Below are positions 52,505 through 60,454 of a DNA stretch of 64,000 nt, piece after piece. Source of the DNA: DASSFG01 sp035547915 (GTDB taxonomy: Bacteria > Planctomycetota > Planctomycetia > Pirellulales > JAICIG01); contig DASZTS010000096.1 in the NCBI GenBank assembly GCA_035547915.1, positions 83,047 through 147,046 on the forward strand, written 5' to 3'. Position numbers and translations under genes: made by a program. The notes under the pieces were generated by a model. The model searched no databases. It saw only the letters and a list, made by a program, of their open reading frames with translations, and had not been told where the DNA came from. The stretch's first letter is position 1. The number at the start of each line of letters is the position of its first letter.

Positions 52505-54001
52505 ATGGAGAATGCCGAGATGTGGACCAAGGAAGCCCTGCACGCCTTAATCGATGAAAAACTGCGGGGCCACAAACTCATTGTCGTCGCGAATCGCGCT
52601 CCCTACATTCATCAGCACGTCGACGGAAGGATTGTCTGCATCAAACCGGCCAGCGGTATGGCCACCGCGCTCGATCCGATCATGCGCGCCTGCGGGGGCG
52701 TGTGGGTGGCCCACGGAAGCGGTAACGCCGACCGACAGACCGTCGACGAACATGACCGCGTCTGCGTGCCTCCGGAGAATCCGTGCTATGTCTTGCGCCG
52801 GGTTTGGCTTAGTAAGCATCAAGAAGAAGGCTACTACTATGGACTTTCAAACGAAGGGTTATGGCCATTGTGCCACGTGACCTTCACGCGCCCGGAGTTT
52901 AATCCAGCCCATTGGCAGCGTTACCGCGAAGTAAACGAATTGTTCGCGCAGGCCGTGCTGGAGGAGGCACAGGGCGAACCGGCCTTTGTGTTCATCCAGG
53001 ACTACCATTTCGGGCTGCTGCCACGCATCGTTAAAGAGGCGAATCCGAATTTAATCGTCGCGCAGTTCTGGCATATTCCTTGGCCGAATCGCGAAGTATT
53101 CCGGGTCTTTCCATGGGCTGAGGAACTGCTACACGGCCTGCTAGGAAACGATCTGCTCGGCTTTCACCTCCGATATCATTGCCAAAACTTTCTGGATACC
53201 GTTGATCGCGCTATCGAAGCCCGTGTCGACCAAGAGCGATCGCAGATCACCCGGCAAGGAAAGCTGACGGTCGTCCGCCAATTCCCGATTAGCATCGATT
53301 ACGAGGCGCACCAGGCGCTTGCCGCGAGCACTCAGGTGGAGACGGAGATCGACCGTTGGCGGCAACGGCTGGAGCTTGGTGATCGGCTACTGGGCATCGG
53401 CATCGAAAGGCTAGACTATACGAAAGGCATTCCCGACCGCCTGCGGGCCTTCGATCATTTTCTGTCAAGGCACCCTCAATTTGCTCAACGCATTACGTAC
53501 CTGCAGATCGCGGTTCCCAGTCGCAGCCATATCCCGCAGTATCAGCGAATCGAAAAAGAGGTTGACGAGTTGGTCGAGCAAATCAACTGGAAGTCGGGCA
53601 CGACCGACTGGCAGCCGGTGGTTCTGTTCAAACAACACTTCGATCCGCCGGCCATGATCGCTTTGCACCGGATGGCGCGTTTTTGCATCGTTAGTTCGCT
53701 CCATGACGGCATGAATCTCGTCGCCAAGGAATTCGTGTCCAGTCGCCTCGACGAGGATGGCGCGCTGGTGCTAAGCCAGTTTACCGGTACCGCTCGCGAA
53801 CTACTGGATGCCTTATTGGTCAACCCTTACGACATAGAGGGGACAGCAGAAGCGATTTATCAGGCTTGCACGATGCCCGAGGCGGAGCGTCGCAAGCGAA
53901 TGCAGCGGATGCGCTTGGCGGTAGCCAACAACAATATCTACCGGTGGGCTGGCAAGGTAATTTCTGCCTTGCTTAACTTTGAGTTCCCGGAGAATACCTA
54001 A
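52505..54001 (+). CDS. otsA: Trehalose-6-phosphate synthase (GT20)
   Basis: 498 residues. GT20 motifs: LIVVANRAPYIHQ at the N-terminus, IQDYHFGLLPRIV, FWHIPWPN, GIERLDYTKGIPDRLRAF (nucleotide-binding Lys region), and SSLHDGMNLVAKEFVSSR. Transfers glucose from a nucleotide sugar to glucose-6-phosphate in the cytoplasm; glucosylglycerol-phosphate synthase is a close relative and cannot be excluded. No phosphatase domain or otsB gene is present. Preceded by a regulator and two DUF5985 genes, which suggests an osmotic or desiccation response. The TAA stop overlaps the first base of a repeat A copy. Confidence 0.93.
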   Translation: MENAEMWTKEALHALIDEKLRGHKLIVVANRAPYIHQHVDGRIVCIKPASGMATALDPIMRACGGVWVAHGSGNADRQTVDEHDRVCVPPENPCYVLRRVWLSKHQEEGYYYGLSNEGLWPLCHVTFTRPEFNPAHWQRYREVNELFAQAVLEEAQGEPAFVFIQDYHFGLLPRIVKEANPNLIVAQFWHIPWPNREVFRVFPWAEELLHGLLGNDLLGFHLRYHCQNFLDTVDRAIEARVDQERSQITRQGKLTVVRQFPISIDYEAHQALAASTQVETEIDRWRQRLELGDRLLGIGIERLDYTKGIPDRLRAFDHFLSRHPQFAQRITYLQIAVPSRSHIPQYQRIEKEVDELVEQINWKSGTTDWQPVVLFKQHFDPPAMIALHRMARFCIVSSLHDGMNLVAKEFVSSRLDEDGALVLSQFTGTARELLDALLVNPYDIEGTAEAIYQACTMPEAERRKRMQRMRLAVANNNIYRWAGKVISALLNFEFPENT

Positions 54002-54102
54002 GAGCGGCTGACAAAAACTCAAAAACCGGAGCGCCCGTGGACGAAAAATCGGCCGTGACACGCCGATTTGTCGAAGCTCGATCCGGTTTTGTCGGTTGCT
54101 CT
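54001..54102 (+). repeat. Repeat A, abutting otsA stop
   Basis: 102 bp. CTAAG flanks both ends; the TAA of the left flank is the otsA stop codon. The central hairpin would act as a terminator for otsA. Confidence 0.93.
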
Positions 54103-54172
54103 AAGCCACTGTTGGCCCGCGAATAGGAAACAGTTCGGGGTACCTCGTAGCTAGCTGTCACAGGAGACGACT

Positions 54173-54406
54173 ATGAACAATGTGCTATGGGATCGCATTG
54201 CGGAGATGGCGCAGGGCAAACGAACGACCGAAGCAGTCGATCTGGCCCTTGCTCTCATCGAGTTGCGAGATTTAGTTAGTTCGCTGAATGCCGGCAGCGC
54301 CCGCAACCAGGAATCCTTGCATCATATCGACAAGCAGCTCGGCAAGCTGGCATCGGCATGCAATGTCTCCTACAGCCGTGTTACGGCCGAGCTTGTCGGC
54401 GACTAG
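54173..54406 (+). CDS. Small hypothetical protein
   Basis: 77 residues, all-helical prediction (WDRIAEMAQGKRTTEAVDLAL, IELRDLVSSLNAGSAR, HHIDKQLGKLASACNV). AGGAG 6 bases before ATG gives a firm start. Unknown family. Confidence 0.65.
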   Translation: MNNVLWDRIAEMAQGKRTTEAVDLALALIELRDLVSSLNAGSARNQESLHHIDKQLGKLASACNVSYSRVTAELVGD

Positions 54407-54455
54407 ACAGTCGGCGCCTAACTTTTCGGGACTGCTAACATCGCTAACCCGTCGC

Positions 54456-54487
54456 GTCCATAATTGGACCCGTCCCATCAACTTGCC
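54456..54487 (+). repeat. Repeat C, copy 1 (AATTGGACC-GTCCC)
   Basis: GTCCATAATTGGACC-CGTCCCATCAACTTGCC. Overlaps the 3' end of the DUF4259 gene and is the mate of the inverted copy at 55175-55198. Confidence 0.8.
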
Positions 54488-55143
54488 CCCAGGTAAGACT
54501 TCAATTTCTCGAACTCGTCGTTGTCGTTGGCCCTTAGCGCATTCACGAATTCTGGTTCCGCCCCCATTTTTGGTGACGTCCTGTCAAACCACGCAAAATA
54601 TGTTGCCTGCCAGGCCTCGACCTCACTCCGGCGCAGCCAAGGACGGACTTCCTCAAATGCCGCTGCCAACGCGCGTAGGCATGCAACCAATGCGATAATC
54701 GGTCGTTCGTACTCCCCATCACGGTCTGCAGCTTTTAGACTACGCGTGATTTGCCGCTCTAGCCGATCCACAAGATCGCCCAACGCATCAAGCGCCGTGT
54801 CATTCTCGAACGTACCAGATCCCCATGTTCCCATCGGTGTCAATCTATCGTATCGAGGTTGTGTAGTGGATACGACATTGGGCACTTCGATGGGCTCAGG
54901 CTCTTTTTCAGCCCCTTGATGAACCGCGGTTACCTCAACGCCGCCTTTTACCTTTCGTCTGTGAGACGGGGTGTAGATATGCAGTTCTGTTCGTTTGTCG
55001 GGTGAGGCAATCGTGAAAGACCAGCCTACGCGGCCGCCTTGACTTAAATAATAGAAATATCCCGCATCTGTCCGCCCCTCATCATCTTCGCCCACGTACT
55101 CACCCGCGCATGGACCTCCCAATAGACTAAACTTGACTCGCAT
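54478..55143 (-). CDS. DUF4259 domain protein with an N-terminal extra domain
   Basis: 221 residues from ATG 55143. The C-terminal 115 residues begin MGTWGSGTFENDTALDALGDL, the hallmark of DUF4259, which is often an immunity-type or contact-system accessory protein. The first 100 residues are a separate beta-rich part (FSLLGGPCAGEYVGEDDEGR, GYFYYLSQGGRVGWSFTIAS). The internal Met of the hallmark may mark the start of an ancestral stand-alone protein. The gene is flanked by inverted repeat C copies. Confidence 0.75.
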   Translation of the reverse strand: MRVKFSLLGGPCAGEYVGEDDEGRTDAGYFYYLSQGGRVGWSFTIASPDKRTELHIYTPSHRRKVKGGVEVTAVHQGAEKEPEPIEVPNVVSTTQPRYDRLTPMGTWGSGTFENDTALDALGDLVDRLERQITRSLKAADRDGEYERPIIALVACLRALAAAFEEVRPWLRRSEVEAWQATYFAWFDRTSPKMGAEPEFVNALRANDNDEFEKLKSYLGAS

Positions 55144-55374
55144 CTTATAAGAATCCTCTAAGCAGGGCAAATAAACGGGACAGGTCCAATTATTCGATGG
55201 ATGCGGCTTGTTTCTTCGGTTGGCCGCGGGGGGTTGAAGTGGTGTGGGCCCAGGCCTCGGTGCCGTAAGGCTGACCCCGCTGCACGCTCAGCCGGATCGC
55301 CGTCGGTTCCGCTTCGTTCTGCGCCTGATCGACGTAGTTTAGCCAGGATCAGAATGCCTCAACCATTCCTCGAC
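55144..55374. other. Intergenic region with inverted repeat C copy
   Basis: No gene; holds repeat C at 55175-55198. Confidence 0.4.
55175..55198 (-). repeat. Repeat C, inverted copy
   Basis: ACGGGACAGGTCCAATTATT, the reverse complement of the 54456 and 56153 copies. With 54456-54487 it frames the DUF4259 gene. Confidence 0.8.
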
Positions 55375-55941
55375 CTACCACTTTGCAGATTCATCTATTG
55401 CGGGCAGACGTGCCTTGGCGCTTTCGAGCTCACTAAGGGCAGCCTGATATTGCTCAGCATATTGAGCGGGATCCGTGCTAGACAGTGCCCGCAAAATCTC
55501 GGCCCTATTAAAATAATTTTTCAAGTCTCTGGGGTCTAACTTGAGAGCGTCTGTATAACAGGTCAATGCGCCTTCGAAATCTTCGATCTTGCTTAGTAAT
55601 CCACCAAGCTCGACGTATGCGTCCACGAATGTGGGCTCAATCTCGATCGCTGCCTGGTATCGCTTGAATGCCTCTACCACGTCGCCTTCTCGTTCTTTTT
55701 GCACCGCGACCAAGTAATGGTATCGGGCCGAATCAAAGTCGGGGTCGGCATGCATCGCCTCTTCGTATTTGTTAATCGCTTGCTGAAACTCCCGCTTGTA
55801 AAAATGCACGTTTCCCACGCATTCTAGAAATACGGGCAAAGGCAAAGCGCTTCTGGCTCGCTTTATAGCCTCTTCCCCTTCCTGAATTTGGCCGGCCGAA
55901 AGCAATCCGGTTATCTGCATATACTCATCATTCTTGGCCAT
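55375..55941 (-). CDS. Tetratricopeptide repeat protein
   Basis: 188 residues from ATG 55941 (the longer frame to 56001 comes from repeat A). About four TPR units: CVGNVHFYKREFQQAINKYEEA, ARYHYLVAVQKEREGDVVEAF, YVELGGLLSKIEDFEGALTCYTDA, YFNRAEILRALSS. Soluble cytoplasmic adaptor of unknown partner. It lies between two repeat C copies. Confidence 0.85.
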   Translation of the reverse strand: MAKNDEYMQITGLLSAGQIQEGEEAIKRARSALPLPVFLECVGNVHFYKREFQQAINKYEEAMHADPDFDSARYHYLVAVQKEREGDVVEAFKRYQAAIEIEPTFVDAYVELGGLLSKIEDFEGALTCYTDALKLDPRDLKNYFNRAEILRALSSTDPAQYAEQYQAALSELESAKARLPAIDESAKW

Positions 55942-55969
55942 CGGCGATTGATCCTCTGGTGAAGTATTT

Positions 55970-56071
55970 AGAGCAACCGACAAAACCGGATCTCGCTCCA
56001 CAAAAATCGGCGTTTCACGGCCGATTTTTCGCCCACGGGCGCTCCGGCTTCCGGGTTTTGTCAGCCGCTCT
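55970..56071 (-). repeat. Repeat A, reverse orientation, joined to repeat B
   Basis: 102 bp ending one base before repeat B copy 2. Flanks TTTAG and CTTAG. Confidence 0.92.
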
Positions 56072-56072
56072 T

Positions 56073-56142
56073 AGAGCCGATCCGAAAACCTGCTGGCGAG
56101 TCGAATCGTTCCTGTCGCAACATCGGTTCTCGGACAGGCTCT
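56073..56142 (+). repeat. Repeat B, copy 2
   Basis: Identical 70-bp sequence to 52397-52466, directly adjoining a repeat A copy. Confidence 0.9.
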
Positions 56143-56152
56143 TAACTTGCGC

Positions 56153-56184
56153 ATCCATAATTGGACCTGTCCCATTAACTTGGC
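56153..56184 (+). repeat. Repeat C, copy 3
   Basis: ATCCATAATTGGACCTGTCC and following CATTAACTTGGC; same orientation as copy 1. Confidence 0.8.
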
Positions 56185-56285
56185 CGTGCTCGGCGGCACC
56201 GTCACCCACGCTAGAACCGAAGCATATTGGACTTTCATGATTTCGTCCGGGTCGCTGATCCTTGCCCGACAGGTCGGGTGACGAG

Positions 56286-56711
56286 CTACTTCACGTCCAC
56301 GGTCTTTTGTTTCAGCGTTCGCAGGCTGGAGACTCCTTGCCCAAGACGCATGTAACGCCCAAAGGCGACACGAATCTGACATGGGTGATCGACCGGATCC
56401 AGATCAAATTCGGTGCTATAAAGACACAGCCACGAGCGTTCGGCACGATTGCCGAGCGATACGCCCATCATGCCTTCGGAAAGTGCCGTTCCGTCGGCGG
56501 TCTGGTACGTCAACGCCAATGGGCATTCACGTGGGCCGAGCGGACAAAAATATCGGGCCCTTACCCGGATTGTAGTGCCGACCCGCGCATCCTCTACATC
56601 AAGACCGTCACCGTAGGTTTCGAGCAGATGCCAGATGCCCAACAGGACGCAGGCGAGAGTGAGCAATGCCAACAAGCCGCGCAGGCTGAATCGGAGAAAG
56701 CGTCGTTTCAC
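56286..56711 (-). CDS. Small membrane-anchored protein, F-S-L-R type
   Basis: 141 residues from GTG 56711. Opens VKRRFLRFSLRGLLALLTL with one membrane segment (residues 9-28), then a soluble beta-rich domain (VGTTIRVRARYFCPLG, LALTYQTADGTAL, CQIRVAFGRYMRL). The promoter cassette ends 6 bases before the GTG, so the mRNA may be leaderless. Promoter plus first codons are duplicated at 58430-58520. Function unknown. Confidence 0.7.
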   Translation of the reverse strand: MKRRFLRFSLRGLLALLTLACVLLGIWHLLETYGDGLDVEDARVGTTIRVRARYFCPLGPRECPLALTYQTADGTALSEGMMGVSLGNRAERSWLCLYSTEFDLDPVDHPCQIRVAFGRYMRLGQGVSSLRTLKQKTVDVK

Positions 56712-56717
56712 GTAGTC

Positions 56718-56746
56718 ATTAGACCGCGCCAGACCGGCCGGGCAAA
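56718..56746 (-). promoter_or_regulatory. Promoter cassette TTTGCC-N17-TCTAAT (copy 3)
   Basis: Minus strand: TTTGCC 56746-56741, spacer 17, TCTAAT 56723-56718, immediately before GTG 56711. Confidence 0.7.
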
Positions 56747-56874
56747 CAACGTTCCGGCGCCGGCCCAGAACCCACGGGAGGTCGACAACCGGCACGACCG
56801 CCCCTCCCGAGGTGGCGCAGCAGTGAGTATGACACGCGGTCGTCAAAACGCTGCGGACGCGCGCGGGACGGCTT

Positions 56875-58200
56875 TCAGACGCCGCGGAGGATGGCTTCGA
56901 TCGGCTTGCCTTCGGCGATCTTGATGGGGCGGCCTTCTTCGGAAATGTTCTCGGCGGCGGGATCGATGCCCAATGCCGAGCAGAGCGTGGCGAGCACGTC
57001 GCCGACGTCGACCTTGCCGTCTTCCACCGTCATGCCGTCGGCGGCGGTGCGCCCGTAGGCCTGTCCGCCGTGCACGCCGCCGCCGGCGAGCACGCACGTC
57101 CAAGCGTTCGGGAAGTGGTCGCGGCCGGCGTTGTTGTTGATGCGCGGCGTCCGGCCGAATTCGCCCATCCAGAGTATGGTGGTCGTGTCGAGCAGTCCGC
57201 GCTCCGACAATTCGGCGAGCAGCGTGCCCCAGCCCGCGTCGAGTTCCTCGGAGAGCTGTTGCACCAAGCGGAAGTTCTCTTGGTGGGTATCCCAACCGAT
57301 GCCGCCGTTGCCCAGTCCGCCCAGCGAGACCTCGACGAACGGCACGCCGCGTTCGATCAAACGCCGGGCCATGAGGCAACCCTGGCCGAAACGGCCGCGG
57401 CCGTAGCGCTCGCGGATCTTCTCCGGTTCGTCGGCCAGGTCGAAGGCCTTGGCGGTGTCGCTCTTCATCATCCGCACGGCGCGCTGATAGACCGTCTGGT
57501 GGGCGATGGCCGAGGCGGTGCGATGCCGCGCCACGAAATCGTCCTGCAACGACTGCCAGATGTCGAGCCGGCTGGCGGCCTGCCGGGCCGTCACACCCGC
57601 CGGCGGCGCGAGATCGTCGACACCGAGCTGCGCATAACTGTTCGCCGGGGCGCCCTCGGCCTGTTCGCGCGCGCCCACCGTCAGCGGTGCGTAGCGCGGG
57701 CCCAGGAAGCCCGAGCCGAACGAGGCCGGACTGAAGAACGAATAGGGCGAGATGCTCACGTAGTTGGGAACCTCGGCCTCCTCCGAGCCGAGCTCCTTGG
57801 CCAGCGAGGCGCCGATGGCCGGATACTTGATGGGGCCGCCCTGCTGATGGCCGGTGCGCATCAGGTAGGTGCCGCGGCCGTGGTCGCCCTCCTTGGTGCT
57901 CAGGCTGCGCACGATCGCCAGGTGCTCGGCCTGCGCGGCCAGCTTCGGCAAGTGCTGGCTGATGCCCAGGCCGGGAACGCTGGTGGCAACCTCTTTGAAC
58001 GCTCCGCCGTTCGCATGATGGGGCTTCATATCGAACGTGTCGATCTGGCTCGGACCGCCGGGCATCCACAGCAGCACGCACTGCCGCCGCCGGCCCGGAT
58101 GGTTGGCCACTTCGTCGGCAAACGCCGGCAGCCAACCGCTGGAGCTGACTCCCCACAGACCGAGACCGGTCGCCCGTAGCAAATCGCGGCGCGAGAACAT
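56875..58200 (-). CDS. DUF1501 domain-containing protein
   Basis: 441 residues. Tat signal SRRDLLRATGLGLWGVSSSG. Family marks: CVLLWMPGGPSQIDTFDMKP, SLSTKEGDHGRGTYLMRTGH, GRDHFPNAWTCVLAGGGVHGG and GDVLATLCSALGID. Same fold class and probable location (periplasm via Tat) as the protein at 40796, though the two are only distantly alike. Substrate unknown. Confidence 0.92.
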   Translation of the reverse strand: MFSRRDLLRATGLGLWGVSSSGWLPAFADEVANHPGRRRQCVLLWMPGGPSQIDTFDMKPHHANGGAFKEVATSVPGLGISQHLPKLAAQAEHLAIVRSLSTKEGDHGRGTYLMRTGHQQGGPIKYPAIGASLAKELGSEEAEVPNYVSISPYSFFSPASFGSGFLGPRYAPLTVGAREQAEGAPANSYAQLGVDDLAPPAGVTARQAASRLDIWQSLQDDFVARHRTASAIAHQTVYQRAVRMMKSDTAKAFDLADEPEKIRERYGRGRFGQGCLMARRLIERGVPFVEVSLGGLGNGGIGWDTHQENFRLVQQLSEELDAGWGTLLAELSERGLLDTTTILWMGEFGRTPRINNNAGRDHFPNAWTCVLAGGGVHGGQAYGRTAADGMTVEDGKVDVGDVLATLCSALGIDPAAENISEEGRPIKIAEGKPIEAILRGV

Positions 58201-58236
58201 GGCCGATTCTCCGCGAAGAAGAGGTGCAAAACCCTG

Positions 58237-58338
58237 AGAGCGACCGACAAAACCGGATTTAGCTGCACAGGAACCGGCGTTTCACGGCCGATTCTTGCGC
58301 CCAAGGCGCTCGGACTTTCGGATTCTGTCAGCCGCTCT
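58237..58338 (-). repeat. Repeat A, reverse orientation, TTAGC subfamily
   Basis: 102 bp, closest relative of the copy at 50897. It lies in the leader of the DUF1501 gene. Confidence 0.9.
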
Positions 58339-58429
58339 AAGCGCCTTCCTTTGTACCGCAAGGCCGCATGTCCGACAAGAAGGAAAGCCAGACAAAACGT
58401 CTAGGGCCGCGATCCTGGGCGTGAGGTTT

Positions 58430-58458
58430 GTTGCCTCGCCGCTCTGGCGCGGTCTAAT
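58430..58458 (+). promoter_or_regulatory. Promoter cassette (copy 4), orphan
   Basis: GTTGCC 58430-58435, 17-bp spacer, TCTAAT 58453-58458. Upstream sequence from about 58390 matches that of copy 5. Confidence 0.6.
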
Positions 58459-58463
58459 GGCCT

Positions 58464-58520
58464 GTGAAACGACGCTTCCTCCCATTCAGACCGCGCGGAC
58501 TGCTAATCCATTTCAGCCAA
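58464..58520 (+). pseudogene. Remnant of an F-S-L-R membrane protein gene
   Basis: GTGAAACGACGCTTCCTCC matches the first codons of the 56711 gene (VKRRFL-F--RGLL). The frame then loses its hydrophobic character. It is the decayed 5' end of a duplicated gene. Confidence 0.55.
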
Positions 58521-58588
58521 ACGGCGTGCGCGCTCTGGCATGGCCAATCATCATTCCTTTTCATGGCCACCGCGGTAGAATGGGCGCC

Positions 58589-58912
58589 ATGGACGAGAAC
58601 CCATATCGAGCGCCGAGAGGACAGGGCGCAACGCTGAGCCGACGGTTCCGGTTCAGCTTGGAAAGGCCGATTGTGGCCATTGCGATGGTCGCTTCCGGCA
58701 TCGGCATCTTCTATGGCGCATGGCAGGTCGGCACCCAGGACCTGCTGGTGTTGCTGGGAGCGCTATTCTGCATCGCTGTCATGGGCGCATTATTCGGGGG
58801 CGCGTTGGCTGTCGTTCTGAATCCGCCAACGAGTCTGAGGAACCTGGTGGTCGCCGTCGGCGGGACGATCGCCTCCCTTGTGGCTTTCGGGGCGTGGGTC
58901 TTCACGAGGTGA
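58589..58912 (+). CDS. Small membrane protein, MDENPYRAPR type
   Basis: 107 residues from ATG 58589. Opens MDENPYRAPR, then RFRFSLERPIVAIAMVASG and three membrane segments. Paralogue of the gene at 2208. A GGTAGAAT box just upstream may be its -10. Function unknown. Confidence 0.78.
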   Translation: MDENPYRAPRGQGATLSRRFRFSLERPIVAIAMVASGIGIFYGAWQVGTQDLLVLLGALFCIAVMGALFGGALAVVLNPPTSLRNLVVAVGGTIASLVAFGAWVFTR

Positions 58913-59099
58913 CTCGCCGGCGGGACAACTCCCGGGCGGCTCAAAGCCAACGTGCTCGATCCTCAGAAATTGTGCCGGATTTGTTCCGCCACGAACGGGG
59001 CTTGCCCCGTCGAGCGGTGACTGAACCGCTAGAAACGGTGAACGCGAATCTCCCTTCCTTGAGATAGCGACGGCCTTGGTCGCCGCAGCGATCACCCCC

Positions 59100-59197
59100 A
59101 GAGCGGCTGACAAGACCCGCAAGCCGGAGCGCGGTGGGAAAAAATCGGCCGTGAAGCGCCGATTTTCGGAAGCCCGGGCCGGTTTCGTCGGTTGCTC
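59100..59197 (+). repeat. Repeat A
   Basis: 98 bp with CCCAG / CCGAG flanks and more GC substitutions than other copies. Confidence 0.88.
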
Positions 59198-59273
59198 CGA
59201 GTTCTTCACCGCACCAATAGCCCACGACCAGCCAGACAAGACGTCTAGGGCCGCGATCTTGGGCGTGATGTTT

Positions 59274-59302
59274 TTTGCTCCGCGGCTCTGGCGCGGTCTA
59301 AT
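59274..59302 (+). promoter_or_regulatory. Promoter cassette (copy 5)
   Basis: TTTGCT 59274-59279, 17-bp spacer, TCTAAT 59297-59302, about 49 bases before ATG 59352. Confidence 0.65.
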
Positions 59303-59351
59303 GGCCCGTGGGTCTTTCTCGCACCTTTTCTCAGCTCAGCAAGGGCCGAAA

Positions 59352-59606
59352 ATGCTTCTGAACGATGACGACGTTCGGGCGGTATCTCCTTTTTCGTGCG
59401 GCGCCAGGCTGGCAGCGACGTACGTGGCTGCGCTGATGGCATTCGGCTTCGGGTTGATGGTGAGTTTCAAGCTCGGAACCGCCAACGCGGCGGCACCCGG
59501 TGCCGTGATTGTATCTTTCTGCGCCCTGTACCTCACCATCTTTTCCGGAATCCTGTTGTTTCGCACCCGGCGAATGCATCAAGAGAGGGTTTGTCGAAAG
59601 ATGTGA
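59352..59606 (+). CDS. Small membrane protein
   Basis: 84 residues from ATG 59352. An in-frame ATG at 59301 lies inside the -10 box of the cassette and is rejected. Two membrane segments (about 20-42 and 50-70) and a basic tail. Function unknown. Confidence 0.65.
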   Translation: MLLNDDDVRAVSPFSCGARLAATYVAALMAFGFGLMVSFKLGTANAAAPGAVIVSFCALYLTIFSGILLFRTRRMHQERVCRKM

Positions 59607-59711
59607 GTGATCCCGGCTACCTCGCATGAGCGGGCCGCTGTTCGGCTAGTTCTGCCAGCGGTGCCCCGCGCCCCTCGTTCTGCCATTCGTGGGCCGACGG
59701 TCAATCTTTTC

Positions 59712-59740
59712 TTTGCCCCGCCGCTCTGGCGCGGTCTAAT
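59712..59740 (+). promoter_or_regulatory. Promoter cassette (copy 6)
   Basis: TTTGCC 59712-59717, spacer CCGCCGCTCTGGCGCGG, TCTAAT 59735-59740, 10 bases before GTG 59751. Confidence 0.7.
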
Positions 59741-59750
59741 GGGCCGGATC

Positions 59751-60200
59751 GTGAAACCACGCCCCGACAAAGTGCTTTTGACTCGACGTCGCTGGGACGC
59801 CTACATGGCGCCCCTTTTCATTGCGGTCGCGGTGATCGGGATTGGTCTCTTCTGGCAGACCGGTGAATTGCATTTCGCGCTCAGACCAGTTGGCGTAATT
59901 CTTCTGTGGGTTATTCTGCGATTGCTAACGCCACGGGAAGGAATGCCAGTAGCTACGATAAGCGAGACGCCGGGCGCCACCGTCATGCTTTCACATTTTG
60001 GGGTCGCGTTGGCTTCCTTGGCACTGCTGGTCGCGATCGACGTGTTCGTCTTCCATCACCCATTTGGTGGCCTTCTGGAGCTGTATCACGTGGCACTGTT
60101 TGCGCCCGTTGCCATAATCGCGTTCGTCGGTATTCATCGGGCCCAGAGAATAGCCAACGCACAAATGTTGACCGTGAACCGACCGCAGGATGAGGCGTAG
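59751..60200 (+). CDS. Membrane protein of unknown function
   Basis: 149 residues from GTG 59751. The upstream ATG at 59739 overlaps the -10 box. Four membrane segments: about residues 18-35, 44-62, 84-102, 112-130. Function unknown. The start would leave a leader of only a few bases. Confidence 0.65.
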   Translation: MKPRPDKVLLTRRRWDAYMAPLFIAVAVIGIGLFWQTGELHFALRPVGVILLWVILRLLTPREGMPVATISETPGATVMLSHFGVALASLALLVAIDVFVFHHPFGGLLELYHVALFAPVAIIAFVGIHRAQRIANAQMLTVNRPQDEA

Positions 60201-60213
60201 GGCTCTGCCGACT

Positions 60214-60258
60214 TTCAGGCACGCCCACCCGTGAAAAGTTCCTTATCCTAGTGCCATT
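60214..60258 (+). repeat. Repeat E, copy 1
   Basis: TTCAGGCACGCCCAC then GAAAAGTTCCTTA and CTAGTGCCATT. Similar to 61000-61044. Confidence 0.7.
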
Positions 60259-60387
60259 GAGGTCTGCCACGGGGCACGCCCTATCCGCTGATGGCCGACC
60301 GTTTCCCACGGCGGCGCCACAAGGATCGTCCTAAATTCTCCTGCGGCGGAATGAGGGGTGTGCATGGAAGAGCAGTGTACCGCGCGC

Positions 60388-60416
60388 TTCACCACGCCGC
60401 TCTGGCGCGGTCTAAT
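60388..60416 (+). promoter_or_regulatory. Promoter cassette (copy 7)
   Basis: TTCACC 60388-60393, 17-bp spacer, TCTAAT 60411-60416, 38 bases before ATG 60455. Confidence 0.6.
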
Positions 60417-60454
60417 AGGCTGGCGCCAATTCCCGCTGCCGATGCGAGTAGTTC

